Positions 25,481 through 31,419 of a stretch of 31,419 nucleotides of DNA are shown here, piece by piece. Below the pieces are notes generated by a model that searched no databases, was not told the origin of the DNA, and saw nothing but the letters and a program-made list of their open reading frames with translations. The stretch lies in the NCBI GenBank assembly GCA_038200435.1, contig JBBPXY010000087.1, positions 1 to 31,419 on the forward strand, read 5' to 3'. This stretch comes from JBBPXY01 sp038200435 (GTDB lineage Bacteria > Actinomycetota > Thermoleophilia > Solirubrobacterales > Solirubrobacteraceae). Made by a program: the position numbers and the translations under genes. The stretch's first letter is position 1, and each line of letters starts with the position of its first letter.

Positions 25481-26092
25481 GTGGACCTCACCAAGCGCCA
25501 GCAGGAGATCTTCGAGTACATCAAGCGCTACTCGGCGAAGTACGGCTATCCGCCCACGGTGCGCGACATCGGCAAGGCTGTAGGCTTGGCCTCGTCGTCC
25601 ACGGTCCACGCCCACCTCGCCAATCTCGAGAAGATCGGCGTCATCCGGCGCGACCCGACCAAGCCGCGCGCGCTCGAGCTCCTCGATCGCGCAGTCGGGA
25701 GCGTCAAGAGCGTGGTGAAGCCCGGGGGCTTGCCGCTCGTCGGGCAGGTCGCCGCCGGCTCTCCCGTGCTCGCCGAGGAGAACATCGAGGAGTACCTCGA
25801 GGTTCCCGGACTGGTGGGGGGCGACGACGGGGAGTACATCCTGCGCGTGAAGGGCGAGTCGATGATCGACGCCGGCATCCTCGAGGGCGACCTTGTCGTG
25901 GTCCGGCCGCAGGAGGTGGCGAGCGACGGCGAGATCATCGTCGCGCTGCTCGGCGAGGAGGCGACGGTCAAGCGTTTTTTCCAGGAGTCCGATCACGTTC
26001 GGCTCCAGCCGGAGAACGCCTCGATGAGCCCGATCCGCACCAAGGACGTGCGCGTGCTGGGCAAGGTCGTCGGCCTGCTGCGGAGGATGTGA
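25481..26092 (+). CDS. lexA: SOS repressor LexA
   Basis: LexA represses DNA-damage genes and cleaves itself when RecA filaments form. The 203-residue protein has an N-terminal winged helix (LTKRQQEIFEYIKRYSAKYG, PPTVRDIGKAVGLASSSTVH), the cleavage site Ala92-Gly93 in VGQVAAGSP, catalytic Ser127 in GESMIDAG and Lys164 in EATVKRFF. All key residues are present. GTG 25481 is chosen because AGGAGG stands 7 bases upstream and homology begins at once; the ATG at 25424 precedes the operator. Its last codon overlaps the next gene. Confidence 0.97.
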   Translation: MDLTKRQQEIFEYIKRYSAKYGYPPTVRDIGKAVGLASSSTVHAHLANLEKIGVIRRDPTKPRALELLDRAVGSVKSVVKPGGLPLVGQVAAGSPVLAEENIEEYLEVPGLVGGDDGEYILRVKGESMIDAGILEGDLVVVRPQEVASDGEIIVALLGEEATVKRFFQESDHVRLQPENASMSPIRTKDVRVLGKVVGLLRRM

Positions 26093-26319
26093 CCGTGAGC
26101 GTCCTGATGGCTGACCCGATCGAGCTCCCGGCTTCTCTCTTCGGCACCGTGGGCGGCAGCCCGACGCTCGGCGACTTGGTCGCGGGCGCCTGGGAGGGGC
26201 TTGCCGCCCACGCCGAGGTGGCCTGTCCGGTGTGCGCGGGGGCGATGACGCCGCGCTACGGCGCGGGCTCGTCGGTACTCGGTGGCCGATGCGGCGACTG
26301 CGGGTCGTCGCTGGCCTGA
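26089..26319 (+). CDS. small zinc-ribbon protein coupled to lexA
   Basis: The 76-residue product begins with GTG inside the ATGTGA that ends lexA, so translation is coupled and the gene should share lexA's SOS control. GTG 26095 and ATG 26107 are alternative starts. It has an alpha-helical first half and a C-terminal zinc ribbon, VACPVCAGAMTPRYG then GGRCGDCGSSL (CxxC-x18-CxxC). I do not recognise a family. The placement suggests a damage-response function, but that is inference from position. Confidence 0.65.
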   Translation: MTVSVLMADPIELPASLFGTVGGSPTLGDLVAGAWEGLAAHAEVACPVCAGAMTPRYGAGSSVLGGRCGDCGSSLA

Positions 26320-26324
26320 GCCCC

Positions 26325-26354
26325 TTGCGCCTTCCGCGGTGTCGCGACTACCCT
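26325..26354 (+). promoter_or_regulatory. rnpB promoter
   Basis: TTGCGC (26325-26330), an 18-base spacer and TACCCT (26349-26354). The RNA's first helix begins at 26360, so transcription starts about 6 bases after the -10 box. This is a useful yardstick for the other TANNNT boxes here. Confidence 0.65.
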
Positions 26355-26358
26355 CCCC

Positions 26359-26690
26359 GAGCGGGCCAAGCAGCCGCGGAGGTATTGCCTTCGAGGAAAG
26401 TCCGGACATCACAGGGCAGGGTGGTCGGTAACGCCGACCCGGGGAAACCCGCGGGAAAGTGCCACAGAAAACACACCGCCTACGGTCGCGCCCGCCCGCG
26501 CGGGGGCACGGCCCGGCAAGGTTGAAAAGGTGCGGTAAGAGCGCACCGGCGTCGCGGTGACGCGGCGGCCAGGCAAACCCCACCCGATGCAAGGCCAAGC
26601 AGGACCGTTTGCAGGCTGCCCGCCGAGGTCTAGGTCGGCCGCAGAGATGGATGGTTGCTCAACGACAGAATCCGGCTTACCGGCCCGCTG
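26359..26690 (+). ncRNA. rnpB: RNase P RNA, bacterial type A
   Basis: The catalytic RNA that trims the 5' ends of tRNA precursors. The 5' and 3' ends pair as AGCGGGCC (26360-26367) with GGCCCGCT (26682-26689). Universal blocks are present: GAGGAAAGTCCGGAC near 26393, CCACAGAAAACACACCGCC near 26462, GGTAAGAGCGCACC near 26533, CAAACCCCACCCGATGCAAG near 26573, and AGATGGATGG with ACAGAATCCGGCTTAC near 26645-26680. The length of about 330 bases is slightly short for the type. Its own promoter and terminator flank it. Confidence 0.96.
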
Positions 26691-26692
26691 TC

Positions 26693-26720
26693 GAGAAGCC
26701 CCGCTTCGGCGGGGCTTCTC
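26693..26720 (+). terminator. rnpB terminator
   Basis: A perfect 12-base stem, GAGAAGCCCCGC and GCGGGGCTTCTC, with a TTCG tetraloop, followed by TATTTCTT. Confidence 0.88.
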
Positions 26721-26762
26721 TATTTCTTGGCTCCGTTTCGGGTTTGGGTCCGGCGCTTGCTG

Positions 26763-26867
26763 CGGGCGGGTCCTGTCAGTCGTCCCTGACCCGTTCTCGC
26801 TTGCGCGAGAATCGGCAGTAGGACCACTGCCACCCGCCCGATCGGCGGCCGGACCTTGTCTGGCCGC
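26763..26867 (+). ncRNA. unnamed compact structured element (cloverleaf plus hairpin)
   Basis: Between the rnpB terminator and the next gene, 105 bases are almost wholly accounted for by perfect pairings. A closing stem CGGGCGGGT (26763-26771) pairs with ACCCGCCCG (26832-26840). Inside are three hairpins: GTCAG-TCGTCC-CTGAC (26775-26790), TTCTCGC-TTGC-GCGAGAA (26794-26811) and GGCAGT-AGGACC-ACTGCC (26814-26831). The third loop AGGACC is complementary to GGTCCT at 26769-26774, an alternative or pseudoknot pairing. A fourth hairpin (26845-26854 with 26858-26867) has a G-T pair that favours a plus-strand RNA. It is tRNA-sized but lacks tRNA loop residues. No family recognised. Confidence 0.45.
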
Positions 26868-26981
26868 GCCCGCTATCGAGCGCTCCCGCACTTTGCTCGA
26901 GCGACTCGGGCGTGAACGTCCGGGACGTGCCTGGGAGGGCGGCGGATGGACGTTCGCGGCGCGGCGCGGCATGCTTGAGCG

Positions 26982-27737
26982 ATGACCGGCGAGGGACAGA
27001 AAGCGCTGGGGGTGACAGTCCGAGGGAAAGTGCAGGGCGTCGGCTTTCGCGACGCGGTGGTTCGGCGGGCCCGCTCGCTCGAGGTCACCGGATGGGTGCG
27101 CAACGGCGACGACGGCTCTGTCCTCGCGCACGTGGAGGGCCCGAGTGCCTCGCTGGACACCCTTCTCGCGTTCGCGGGTGACGGGCCGCCCGACGCGAAG
27201 GTCGACGAGGTCTCGACCGTCGATGCGCGTGTCGAGGGGCACGAGCAGTTCGCCGTCCGCGGGGTGAGCGCCGGGGTGTTCGTGGTGCAGGAGCACGCGG
27301 CGACCGCGCGCCACTTCGACCTGCGCCTGGAGGTCGAGGGCGTCATGCGCTCCTGGGCCGTGCCGAAGGGTCCGTCGATGGACGCCGCGGACAAGCGCCT
27401 GGCCGTGCAGGTCGATGACCACGGCAAGGCGCACAACAGCTTCGAAGGGCCGACCGGCAGCGGTGGCGGCGTAATCGTGTGGGATCGGGGTTCCTACGAG
27501 CAGGGCGGCCGGGTCGCGTGGCCCGAGGCCCTCGATCGCGGCCATGCCGTGTTCGTCCTGCACGGAGAGAAGCTCCGCGGCGGGTTTGTCCTGCAGAGAA
27601 CGCGCGGTGGCGCCAAGCCGCAGTGGCTGCTGCTCAAGCGCCGTGACGACGAGGCGACGCCGGGATTCGACGTCGTCGCCGAACGCCCGGAGTCCGTGCT
27701 GGGCGGCCGGACGCTTGACCAGGTGATTTCCTCATAA
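26982..27737 (+). CDS. acylphosphatase fused to a LigD-type 3'-phosphoesterase domain
   Basis: One 251-residue frame joins two enzymes. Residues 8-93 are an acylphosphatase, with VRGKVQGVGFRDAVVRR holding the phosphate-binding loop and Arg23, and VRNGDDGSV holding Asn41; both catalytic residues are kept. Residues 96-251 are the phosphoesterase domain found in LigD, which trims 3' phosphates and ribonucleotides: FVVQEHAATARHFDLRLE (His105, His111, Asp113, Arg115), MRSWAVPKGPS, VDDH (His147) and VIVWDRGSYE, ending QWLLLKRRDD. The Tyr that usually stands four residues after the last His is His151, and the PEGxYG loop that normally follows is shortened to PTGSGGG. The usual ligase and polymerase domains are absent. 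The start is the ATG just before the acylphosphatase strand. It converges on the toxin-like gene. Confidence 0.85.
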   Translation: MTGEGQKALGVTVRGKVQGVGFRDAVVRRARSLEVTGWVRNGDDGSVLAHVEGPSASLDTLLAFAGDGPPDAKVDEVSTVDARVEGHEQFAVRGVSAGVFVVQEHAATARHFDLRLEVEGVMRSWAVPKGPSMDAADKRLAVQVDDHGKAHNSFEGPTGSGGGVIVWDRGSYEQGGRVAWPEALDRGHAVFVLHGEKLRGGFVLQRTRGGAKPQWLLLKRRDDEATPGFDVVAERPESVLGGRTLDQVISS

Positions 27738-27742
27738 GCCGC

Positions 27743-28279
27743 TCAGTCCAAGAGTGAGCGCAGCCGGCGGGTCGGTGGCTCATCGGGTCCGATCAGCGCG
27801 GTTAGCGACGACAGCGCCCCGGCGGCCGCGGCCGGTTGGGCGTCGACCACCGCTTCGATGTCCGCCCAGTCGCGGGTTCGGTCGAACATCACCTTGAACA
27901 CCACGAGGGCGTCGCAGCCGAGCACGGGGATCGTCTGTCCCTCGAACGGGACTCCGCGCACCCCGCGGGCGGCCTCCCTGTGAAAGTCGATCGTGTCGAG
28001 AAAGAGATCGATGGGGGTCTCCTCCCACCAGACGCGGACCTGACCAAGGGTTCGAGCCGCGTCGACGTCCTTCTCGCCGACGACCGTTCCCGCAGGCAAA
28101 GCGGCGAGCACCTCGCCGGCTCGCTCCTGGCTCGTAAAGACGTTGACGTCAAGATCTCGCGTGCCGCGCGGTTCCTCGGTGCAGTAGGCGAGGGCGATCG
28201 CGCCACCGAAAGCGTGCGGAAGGCTCGCCCGCGCGAATGCGCCGTGCACAGCGAGCAGCCGGTCGGCGAGAAGGCTCAC
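27743..28279 (-). CDS. nucleotidyltransferase-fold protein, probable toxin of a TA pair
   Basis: The 178-residue protein has the minimal nucleotidyltransferase fold seen in AbiEii/MNT-type toxins: FGGAIALAYCTEEPRGTRDLDVNVF (24-48) with Gly25-Gly26 and the metal-binding Asp42-x-Asp44, a third acidic residue in ETPIDLFLDT (Asp91), and ALVVFKVMFDRTRDWADIEA (124-143), the Lys-Arg-Asp helix that follows in this family. Such enzymes add nucleotides to tRNA or protein. The GTG start overlaps the stop of the Xre gene as GTGA. Antitoxin-first order and coupling fit a toxin-antitoxin module; a housekeeping nucleotidyltransferase is the alternative. Confidence 0.75.
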   Translation of the reverse strand: MSLLADRLLAVHGAFARASLPHAFGGAIALAYCTEEPRGTRDLDVNVFTSQERAGEVLAALPAGTVVGEKDVDAARTLGQVRVWWEETPIDLFLDTIDFHREAARGVRGVPFEGQTIPVLGCDALVVFKVMFDRTRDWADIEAVVDAQPAAAAGALSSLTALIGPDEPPTRRLRSLLD

Positions 28280-28599
28280 GCCGTCCGGTGATGAAGCGGC
28301 GGGTAGGCCAGCGCCCCGCGCGGTCTCGACGGCAGCGCCTCGGCGAGGTCGAGCACCTGGGCGAGCAGGCGACCGGCACGCTGATCGTCAGGCGGACAGG
28401 GTGTGCCGAGCTCGACCCGCAAGCCGGCTGCGGAGGCCAGACGGGTTAGAGCATCGACACCAGGCTGGCGCTGACCGCGTTCGTAGGCGTTGACAACCGA
28501 ACGCGTCATCCCGGCGCGGCGCGCCAGTTCGGCCTGCGAGAGGCCGCTGCGCTTGCGAATCTCTCCGATCAGTGCGCCGGCAGTTGCGGCTGCCCTCAT
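28276..28599 (-). CDS. Xre-family regulator, probable antitoxin
   Basis: The 107-residue protein has a helix-turn-helix of the Cro/Xre type: IGEIRKRSGLSQAELARRAG, MTRSVVNAYERGQRQPGVDA (about 11-50), followed by LTRLASAAGLRVEL. The C-terminal 40 residues are helical and could hold the partner. It is translationally coupled to the nucleotidyltransferase. A palindrome covers its -10 box, so autorepression is likely. The start at 28599 is supported by that promoter and by the onset of homology. Confidence 0.82.
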   Translation of the reverse strand: MRAAATAGALIGEIRKRSGLSQAELARRAGMTRSVVNAYERGQRQPGVDALTRLASAAGLRVELGTPCPPDDQRAGRLLAQVLDLAEALPSRPRGALAYPPLHHRTA

Positions 28600-28607
28600 G
28601 GTCCTCG

Positions 28608-28628
28608 ATGTTAGCGAATACGCTAACG
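28608..28628 (-). promoter_or_regulatory. palindromic operator and -10 box of the Xre-nucleotidyltransferase pair
   Basis: GTTAGCGAATACGCTAAC (28610-28627) is an inverted repeat with 7-base arms and a 4-base centre. On the minus strand a TANNNT box, TAACAT (28613-28608), overlaps one arm and ends 8 bases before the ATG. The arrangement fits autorepression by the HTH protein. Confidence 0.65.
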
Positions 28629-28645
28629 CTACGCCCGGGGAGCGT

Positions 28646-31054
28646 CTACGGCCCAACCTCGTCGAAGTGCTCCCAGGTGCCGCGGTCGAAGAACGGCAGC
28701 GGCTGCGGGGACTCGGCGCCCTGCGAGGAGATCGGATACGGCCGCCGGGGTTCGCGCCACTTGCGCGTGTCCTTGGTACCGAACCGCTTCGCGAGCACGT
28801 CGTAGGCCCGTGCCGCCGCTTTGCGGTACCCGCTCGGTCGCAGGGTCCGCAGGCCGAACGCTTCCCCGTTCGTGGTGTCGAACATGTGGGAGTTCGAGGT
28901 CTCCCCGACGAACGTCTCGCCACCCGCGATCGGCTTCGGGAGCTTGCGCAGCGACGGGATGGCGACGGCTTGCACCTGGTTCTTGAACGTCTCCCAGGTC
29001 GCCACACCCGGGCTGACGGTGTTGTTTGAATCGACTTGGGCGTAGGAGCCGTTCCACCGCAGAAGCACGCGCAGCACGGCGGCGGCGCGTCCGCGTGAGC
29101 TCCGGGCGGCGAAGCGCAGCCGGCGCTGGTCGAGCGGCCGCGCCTGCGAGATCGTGCCGGTGTGGCGGATCACGTCCTGCGCGCCCTTGAGGCTCGGGTT
29201 GCGGGCCAGCCGGTTGACGAGCGAGTACAGGTAACCCGAACGGTGGAAGGGCCCGTCGAGGCGCTCGCGCGCGGGTCCATCGCCCGCGGTCCAGCCGGCC
29301 GAGGGCACGTTGTTCCAGCTCGCGACCCAGCCGCGCTTGGGGTCGATCACGTGTGGGTCGCGCGTACGGGGAAGCAGCCCGCGCCACTCGGCGCGCCCGT
29401 CGCCCGGGTAGGGGAGGCGCTCGTCGAACGCGAGCGGGCGCAACGGGTGGAAGCCGGGATGCCAGTAGCCGATGTGGCCCTTGTCGTCTCCCGCCACCAC
29501 GTTCTCGTTCCAGGTCACGTGGAGCATCGCCCGGTTCACGTCGGCGACCGAGCGGGACTGGCTCAGCTCGGTGAGCCCGACGAACGTGTCGATCTCTCGG
29601 TTCCAGGTGGCGTAGCGTCGGGCGTAGGCGACGCTTCCGGTGCGCACTTGGACGGGCCCGTGGACGGTGCGGCAGATCCGCTCGTTCTGCGAGCCCGCGG
29701 CGTTCCCCGGCCCGTTCTTGATGAGGTTCAGCAGGCCGGTCTTCCCGGTGGGCGGCGGCGTCCGGTACGTGAAGGTCTCCGTGCGGCAGCTCATCGTTCG
29801 CGTCTGGCCCTTGAACCGGTACTTCTCCGGGCCGACCACGCGGTCGGCGTAGAGGTCGTTGTCGTCGGAGAGCCCACTCGTGTAGCCCCAGGCGACATGC
29901 TTGTTGTGACCGATCGCCAGCAGCGGGACGCCGGCCGCGGTGACTCCGCGCGCGTCGATGGTCGGTCCGTGTACCTCGAGCTCGACGAACAGCTCAGGTG
30001 CCGAGAAGCCGAGCTGCGGGCCGTTGAACACGATCGCGTGATGGTTTGCGCGACGCCGCACCGCGAACATGTAGGAGCCGCCGAGCTGCCCGATCATGCC
30101 GGGCGCCACCGAGCGCTTGGCGCGCGCCTGCGCGGTCTGGGCGCCGGGGGTCGGCAGCGGCAGGTTGCGCAGCTCGCGGCGCGAGCGGGCGAAGGCGGAG
30201 CGCTCCTGGTGGGCAGTGCGGCCCGGCTGGGAGGGGAAGCGGCCGGCGGACGGCGGGACGGCGACGACCTGGCCGGGCGTGCGCAGAGGCAGGAGCTTTG
30301 AGAAGACCGTCGGTCCGGCGGAGCGCAGCGCGCCGAGGTTCTCGAGCTCGTTGCCGTCGCCGCTCGGGACGGTACGGGCGAGGAAGACACCGACTGCGAG
30401 CGAGTCGCGGAGGCTCCACGGCTTGATCGGAAGATCGTTCACCGCCCCGAACTCGCCGGGAAGCTCGTTGGCCGCGTTGAGGTTGGTCGGCGACTGGACG
30501 TGGTTGATCCAGGCGTTGATCCCATCGCGGTAGGCCACAAAACGGTCCTGCAGCTCGGCCGGCAGGCGGTGCAGCATCTGGTCGAGCTCGGCGCCCGTGT
30601 AGTAGTCGCGTCGGGAGATGATGTCCATCGGCAGGTAGCCCTTGCCGAGGATCTCCGCGAGCCGGCCCTCTGTCGCCCGGCGGAACAGCTCCAGCTGGAA
30701 GAGGCGGTCCTGGGAGATCGCGTAGGCGGCTCCGAACCAGGTGCCGTAGCGGGTCGTCGCTCTGACGTTGGGCACGCCGAACTTGTCGCGCGTGATGGTC
30801 ACGTCGCTGCGCGGTGACTCCGCGGGCGACGCTGCCGGCTGGTCGAACATCTCCGACTTCCACTGGAACTTCGTGAAGAGGGGCTGCTGGTCGTAGAGGT
30901 GCGGAGAGCCCTGGCCGTTGGGGAGCCCTGCCGTCGTTACGAGCCCGCTCTGTCCAGGGGGGAGGATGTTGACCCCTTGGATGATCCGTGCGCCGGCGGC
31001 GGCCGGGAGGATCGCGCATGTGGCCAGGGCGAGAAGGATGGCGAGGCGACGCAT
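28646..31054 (-). CDS. secreted penicillin acylase family Ntn hydrolase
   Basis: Members of this family (penicillin G acylase, acyl-homoserine-lactone acylases) are exported, cut themselves into two chains and use the new N-terminal Ser to split amide bonds. The 802-residue precursor has a signal peptide (MRRLAILLALATCAILPAAA). The alpha chain region has ITRDKFGVPNVRATTRYG and QDRLFQLELFRRATEGRLAE. A linker precedes the processing site in IGQLGGSYMFAV, with Ser327 as nucleophile. HVAWGYTSGLSDDNDLY and WVASWNNVPSAGW are the oxyanion-side and Asn regions. Start 31054 is chosen for the signal peptide and a TACCTT box 8 bases upstream. It ends 46 bases before the Xre gene. Substrate not predictable. 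Confidence 0.9.
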   Translation of the reverse strand: MRRLAILLALATCAILPAAAGARIIQGVNILPPGQSGLVTTAGLPNGQGSPHLYDQQPLFTKFQWKSEMFDQPAASPAESPRSDVTITRDKFGVPNVRATTRYGTWFGAAYAISQDRLFQLELFRRATEGRLAEILGKGYLPMDIISRRDYYTGAELDQMLHRLPAELQDRFVAYRDGINAWINHVQSPTNLNAANELPGEFGAVNDLPIKPWSLRDSLAVGVFLARTVPSGDGNELENLGALRSAGPTVFSKLLPLRTPGQVVAVPPSAGRFPSQPGRTAHQERSAFARSRRELRNLPLPTPGAQTAQARAKRSVAPGMIGQLGGSYMFAVRRRANHHAIVFNGPQLGFSAPELFVELEVHGPTIDARGVTAAGVPLLAIGHNKHVAWGYTSGLSDDNDLYADRVVGPEKYRFKGQTRTMSCRTETFTYRTPPPTGKTGLLNLIKNGPGNAAGSQNERICRTVHGPVQVRTGSVAYARRYATWNREIDTFVGLTELSQSRSVADVNRAMLHVTWNENVVAGDDKGHIGYWHPGFHPLRPLAFDERLPYPGDGRAEWRGLLPRTRDPHVIDPKRGWVASWNNVPSAGWTAGDGPARERLDGPFHRSGYLYSLVNRLARNPSLKGAQDVIRHTGTISQARPLDQRRLRFAARSSRGRAAAVLRVLLRWNGSYAQVDSNNTVSPGVATWETFKNQVQAVAIPSLRKLPKPIAGGETFVGETSNSHMFDTTNGEAFGLRTLRPSGYRKAAARAYDVLAKRFGTKDTRKWREPRRPYPISSQGAESPQPLPFFDRGTWEHFDEVGP

Positions 31055-31062
31055 GAGGCGGA

Positions 31063-31068
31063 AAGGTA
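31063..31068 (-). promoter_or_regulatory. -10-like TACCTT before the acylase gene
   Basis: TACCTT on the minus strand ends 8 bases before the ATG at 31054, with no Shine-Dalgarno between. Confidence 0.42.
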
Positions 31069-31102
31069 CGTGATCCGGTGCGTCGGTGCGCCAGGTGCCG
31101 AG

Positions 31103-31108
31103 TAGCTT
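31103..31108 (+). promoter_or_regulatory. -10-like TAGCTT before the SCP-2-like gene
   Basis: TAGCTT ends 7 bases before the GTG at 31116, again without a Shine-Dalgarno. Confidence 0.42.
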
Positions 31109-31115
31109 CCCCGGC

Positions 31116-31419
31116 GTGCGCTCCGCGATCTCGTTCCTGGTGCGTGGCGCGAGCGACCGGCGGCTCGAGCGCACCGTCGGCTCACGCGCAGGCCTGGCCT
31201 TGGTCTTCGGGGTGATGGCGCGCCGGTTCGTGCCGGAGAAGGCCGATGGTTTCGCGGGCGTGATCCAGTATCGGCTCTGCGCGGCGGACGGCGGCGTACG
31301 CGGTTGGACGGTCGAGGTAGAGGGCAGGCGCGCACGCGCGCGCCGCGGTATGGCTGCCGACCCGCGGGTCACGCTGTCGCTGGCCCTCGCGGACTTCGCG
31401 CGCCTCGCCGCGGGGGAGC
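31116..31419 (+). CDS. SCP-2-like sterol-carrier domain protein, partial
   Basis: An open plus-strand frame of 101 codons runs off the window. After VRSAISFLVRGASDRR it reads VMARRFVPEKADGFAGVIQY, RGWTVEVEGRRARARRGMAA and DPRVTLSLALADFARLAAGE, the pattern of SCP-2 lipid-binding domains (strand, GxxxxWxVxVxxGRxxxxxG, DPxxTLxLxxxDFxRLAxG). These domains bind lipids or act as accessory domains. The GTG start is supported by the TAGCTT box. The C-terminal part is missing, so further domains cannot be excluded. Confidence 0.7.
   Translation, partial: MRSAISFLVRGASDRRLERTVGSRAGLALVFGVMARRFVPEKADGFAGVIQYRLCAADGGVRGWTVEVEGRRARARRGMAADPRVTLSLALADFARLAAGE

Noticed and set aside
26763..26840. tRNA gene with cloverleaf fold
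   Set aside because: The arm lengths and loops lack the conserved TTCGA and D-loop residues; the middle arm has a 4-base loop with no anticodon loop.
26409..27563. Minus-strand open frame of 384 residues
   Set aside because: Runs through rnpB, its terminator and the fusion gene; these explain the sequence.

Overview
The window is high-GC, double-stranded-gene-rich DNA with many GTG starts, TANNNT-type -10 boxes a few bases ahead of start codons, a Gram-positive/actinobacterial LexA operator and a bacterial type A RNase P RNA. The secreted proteins carry Arg-rich C-terminal modules of a kind I associate with Thermoleophilia (Solirubrobacterales and relatives). A deep-branching actinobacterium of that type is the best guess; it is an inference from style and gene content, not proven.

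Layout. 1-2792: an Lgt-family lipoprotein diacylglyceryl transferase and a DipZ-type CcdA-thioredoxin fusion. 2793-4394: a decayed, gene-poor stretch holding a frameshifted universal stress protein, an IS3-type transposase orfA fragment, a tandem 12-mer and the 3' half of a tRNA-Gly(CCC), together looking like the scar of an integrated element. 4395-6962: a small helical protein, a rhodanese, a GT-C-like membrane protein and a zinc-ribbon protein. 7095-11471: a cytochrome c maturation set (CcmE, CcmF, CcmI-like), then SecG and a class III nucleotide cyclase, all on the plus strand.

11672-24706: large secreted proteins. Two are distant relatives of neutral ceramidase and share a C-terminal module. 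Between them lie a subtilisin-family protease with a beta-propeller and a translationally coupled pair, an iron-alcohol-dehydrogenase/maleylacetate-reductase-like enzyme followed by a PmbA-type TldD family protein. 24854-26319: a small lipoprotein, tRNA-Leu(GAG), and lexA with a perfect operator and an overlapping zinc-ribbon gene. 26340-27737: rnpB, its terminator, a compact multi-hairpin element that can fold as a cloverleaf, and a gene fusing an acylphosphatase to a LigD-type 3'-phosphoesterase. 27743-28599: an Xre regulator plus nucleotidyltransferase pair resembling a toxin-antitoxin module, with a palindromic operator. 28646-31054: a secreted penicillin-acylase-family Ntn hydrolase. 31116-end: the start of an SCP-2-like protein.

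The most unusual items are the acylphosphatase-phosphoesterase fusion, the structured intergenic element just upstream of it, a subtilase with Asp in the oxyanion-hole position, a CcmE whose haem motif is CxxxF, and a recurrent arrangement suggesting many leaderless transcripts. Two ceramidase-like proteins and a penicillin-acylase relative, all exported and within 20 kb, hint at extracellular cleavage of N-acyl amides, but substrates cannot be read from the sequence.
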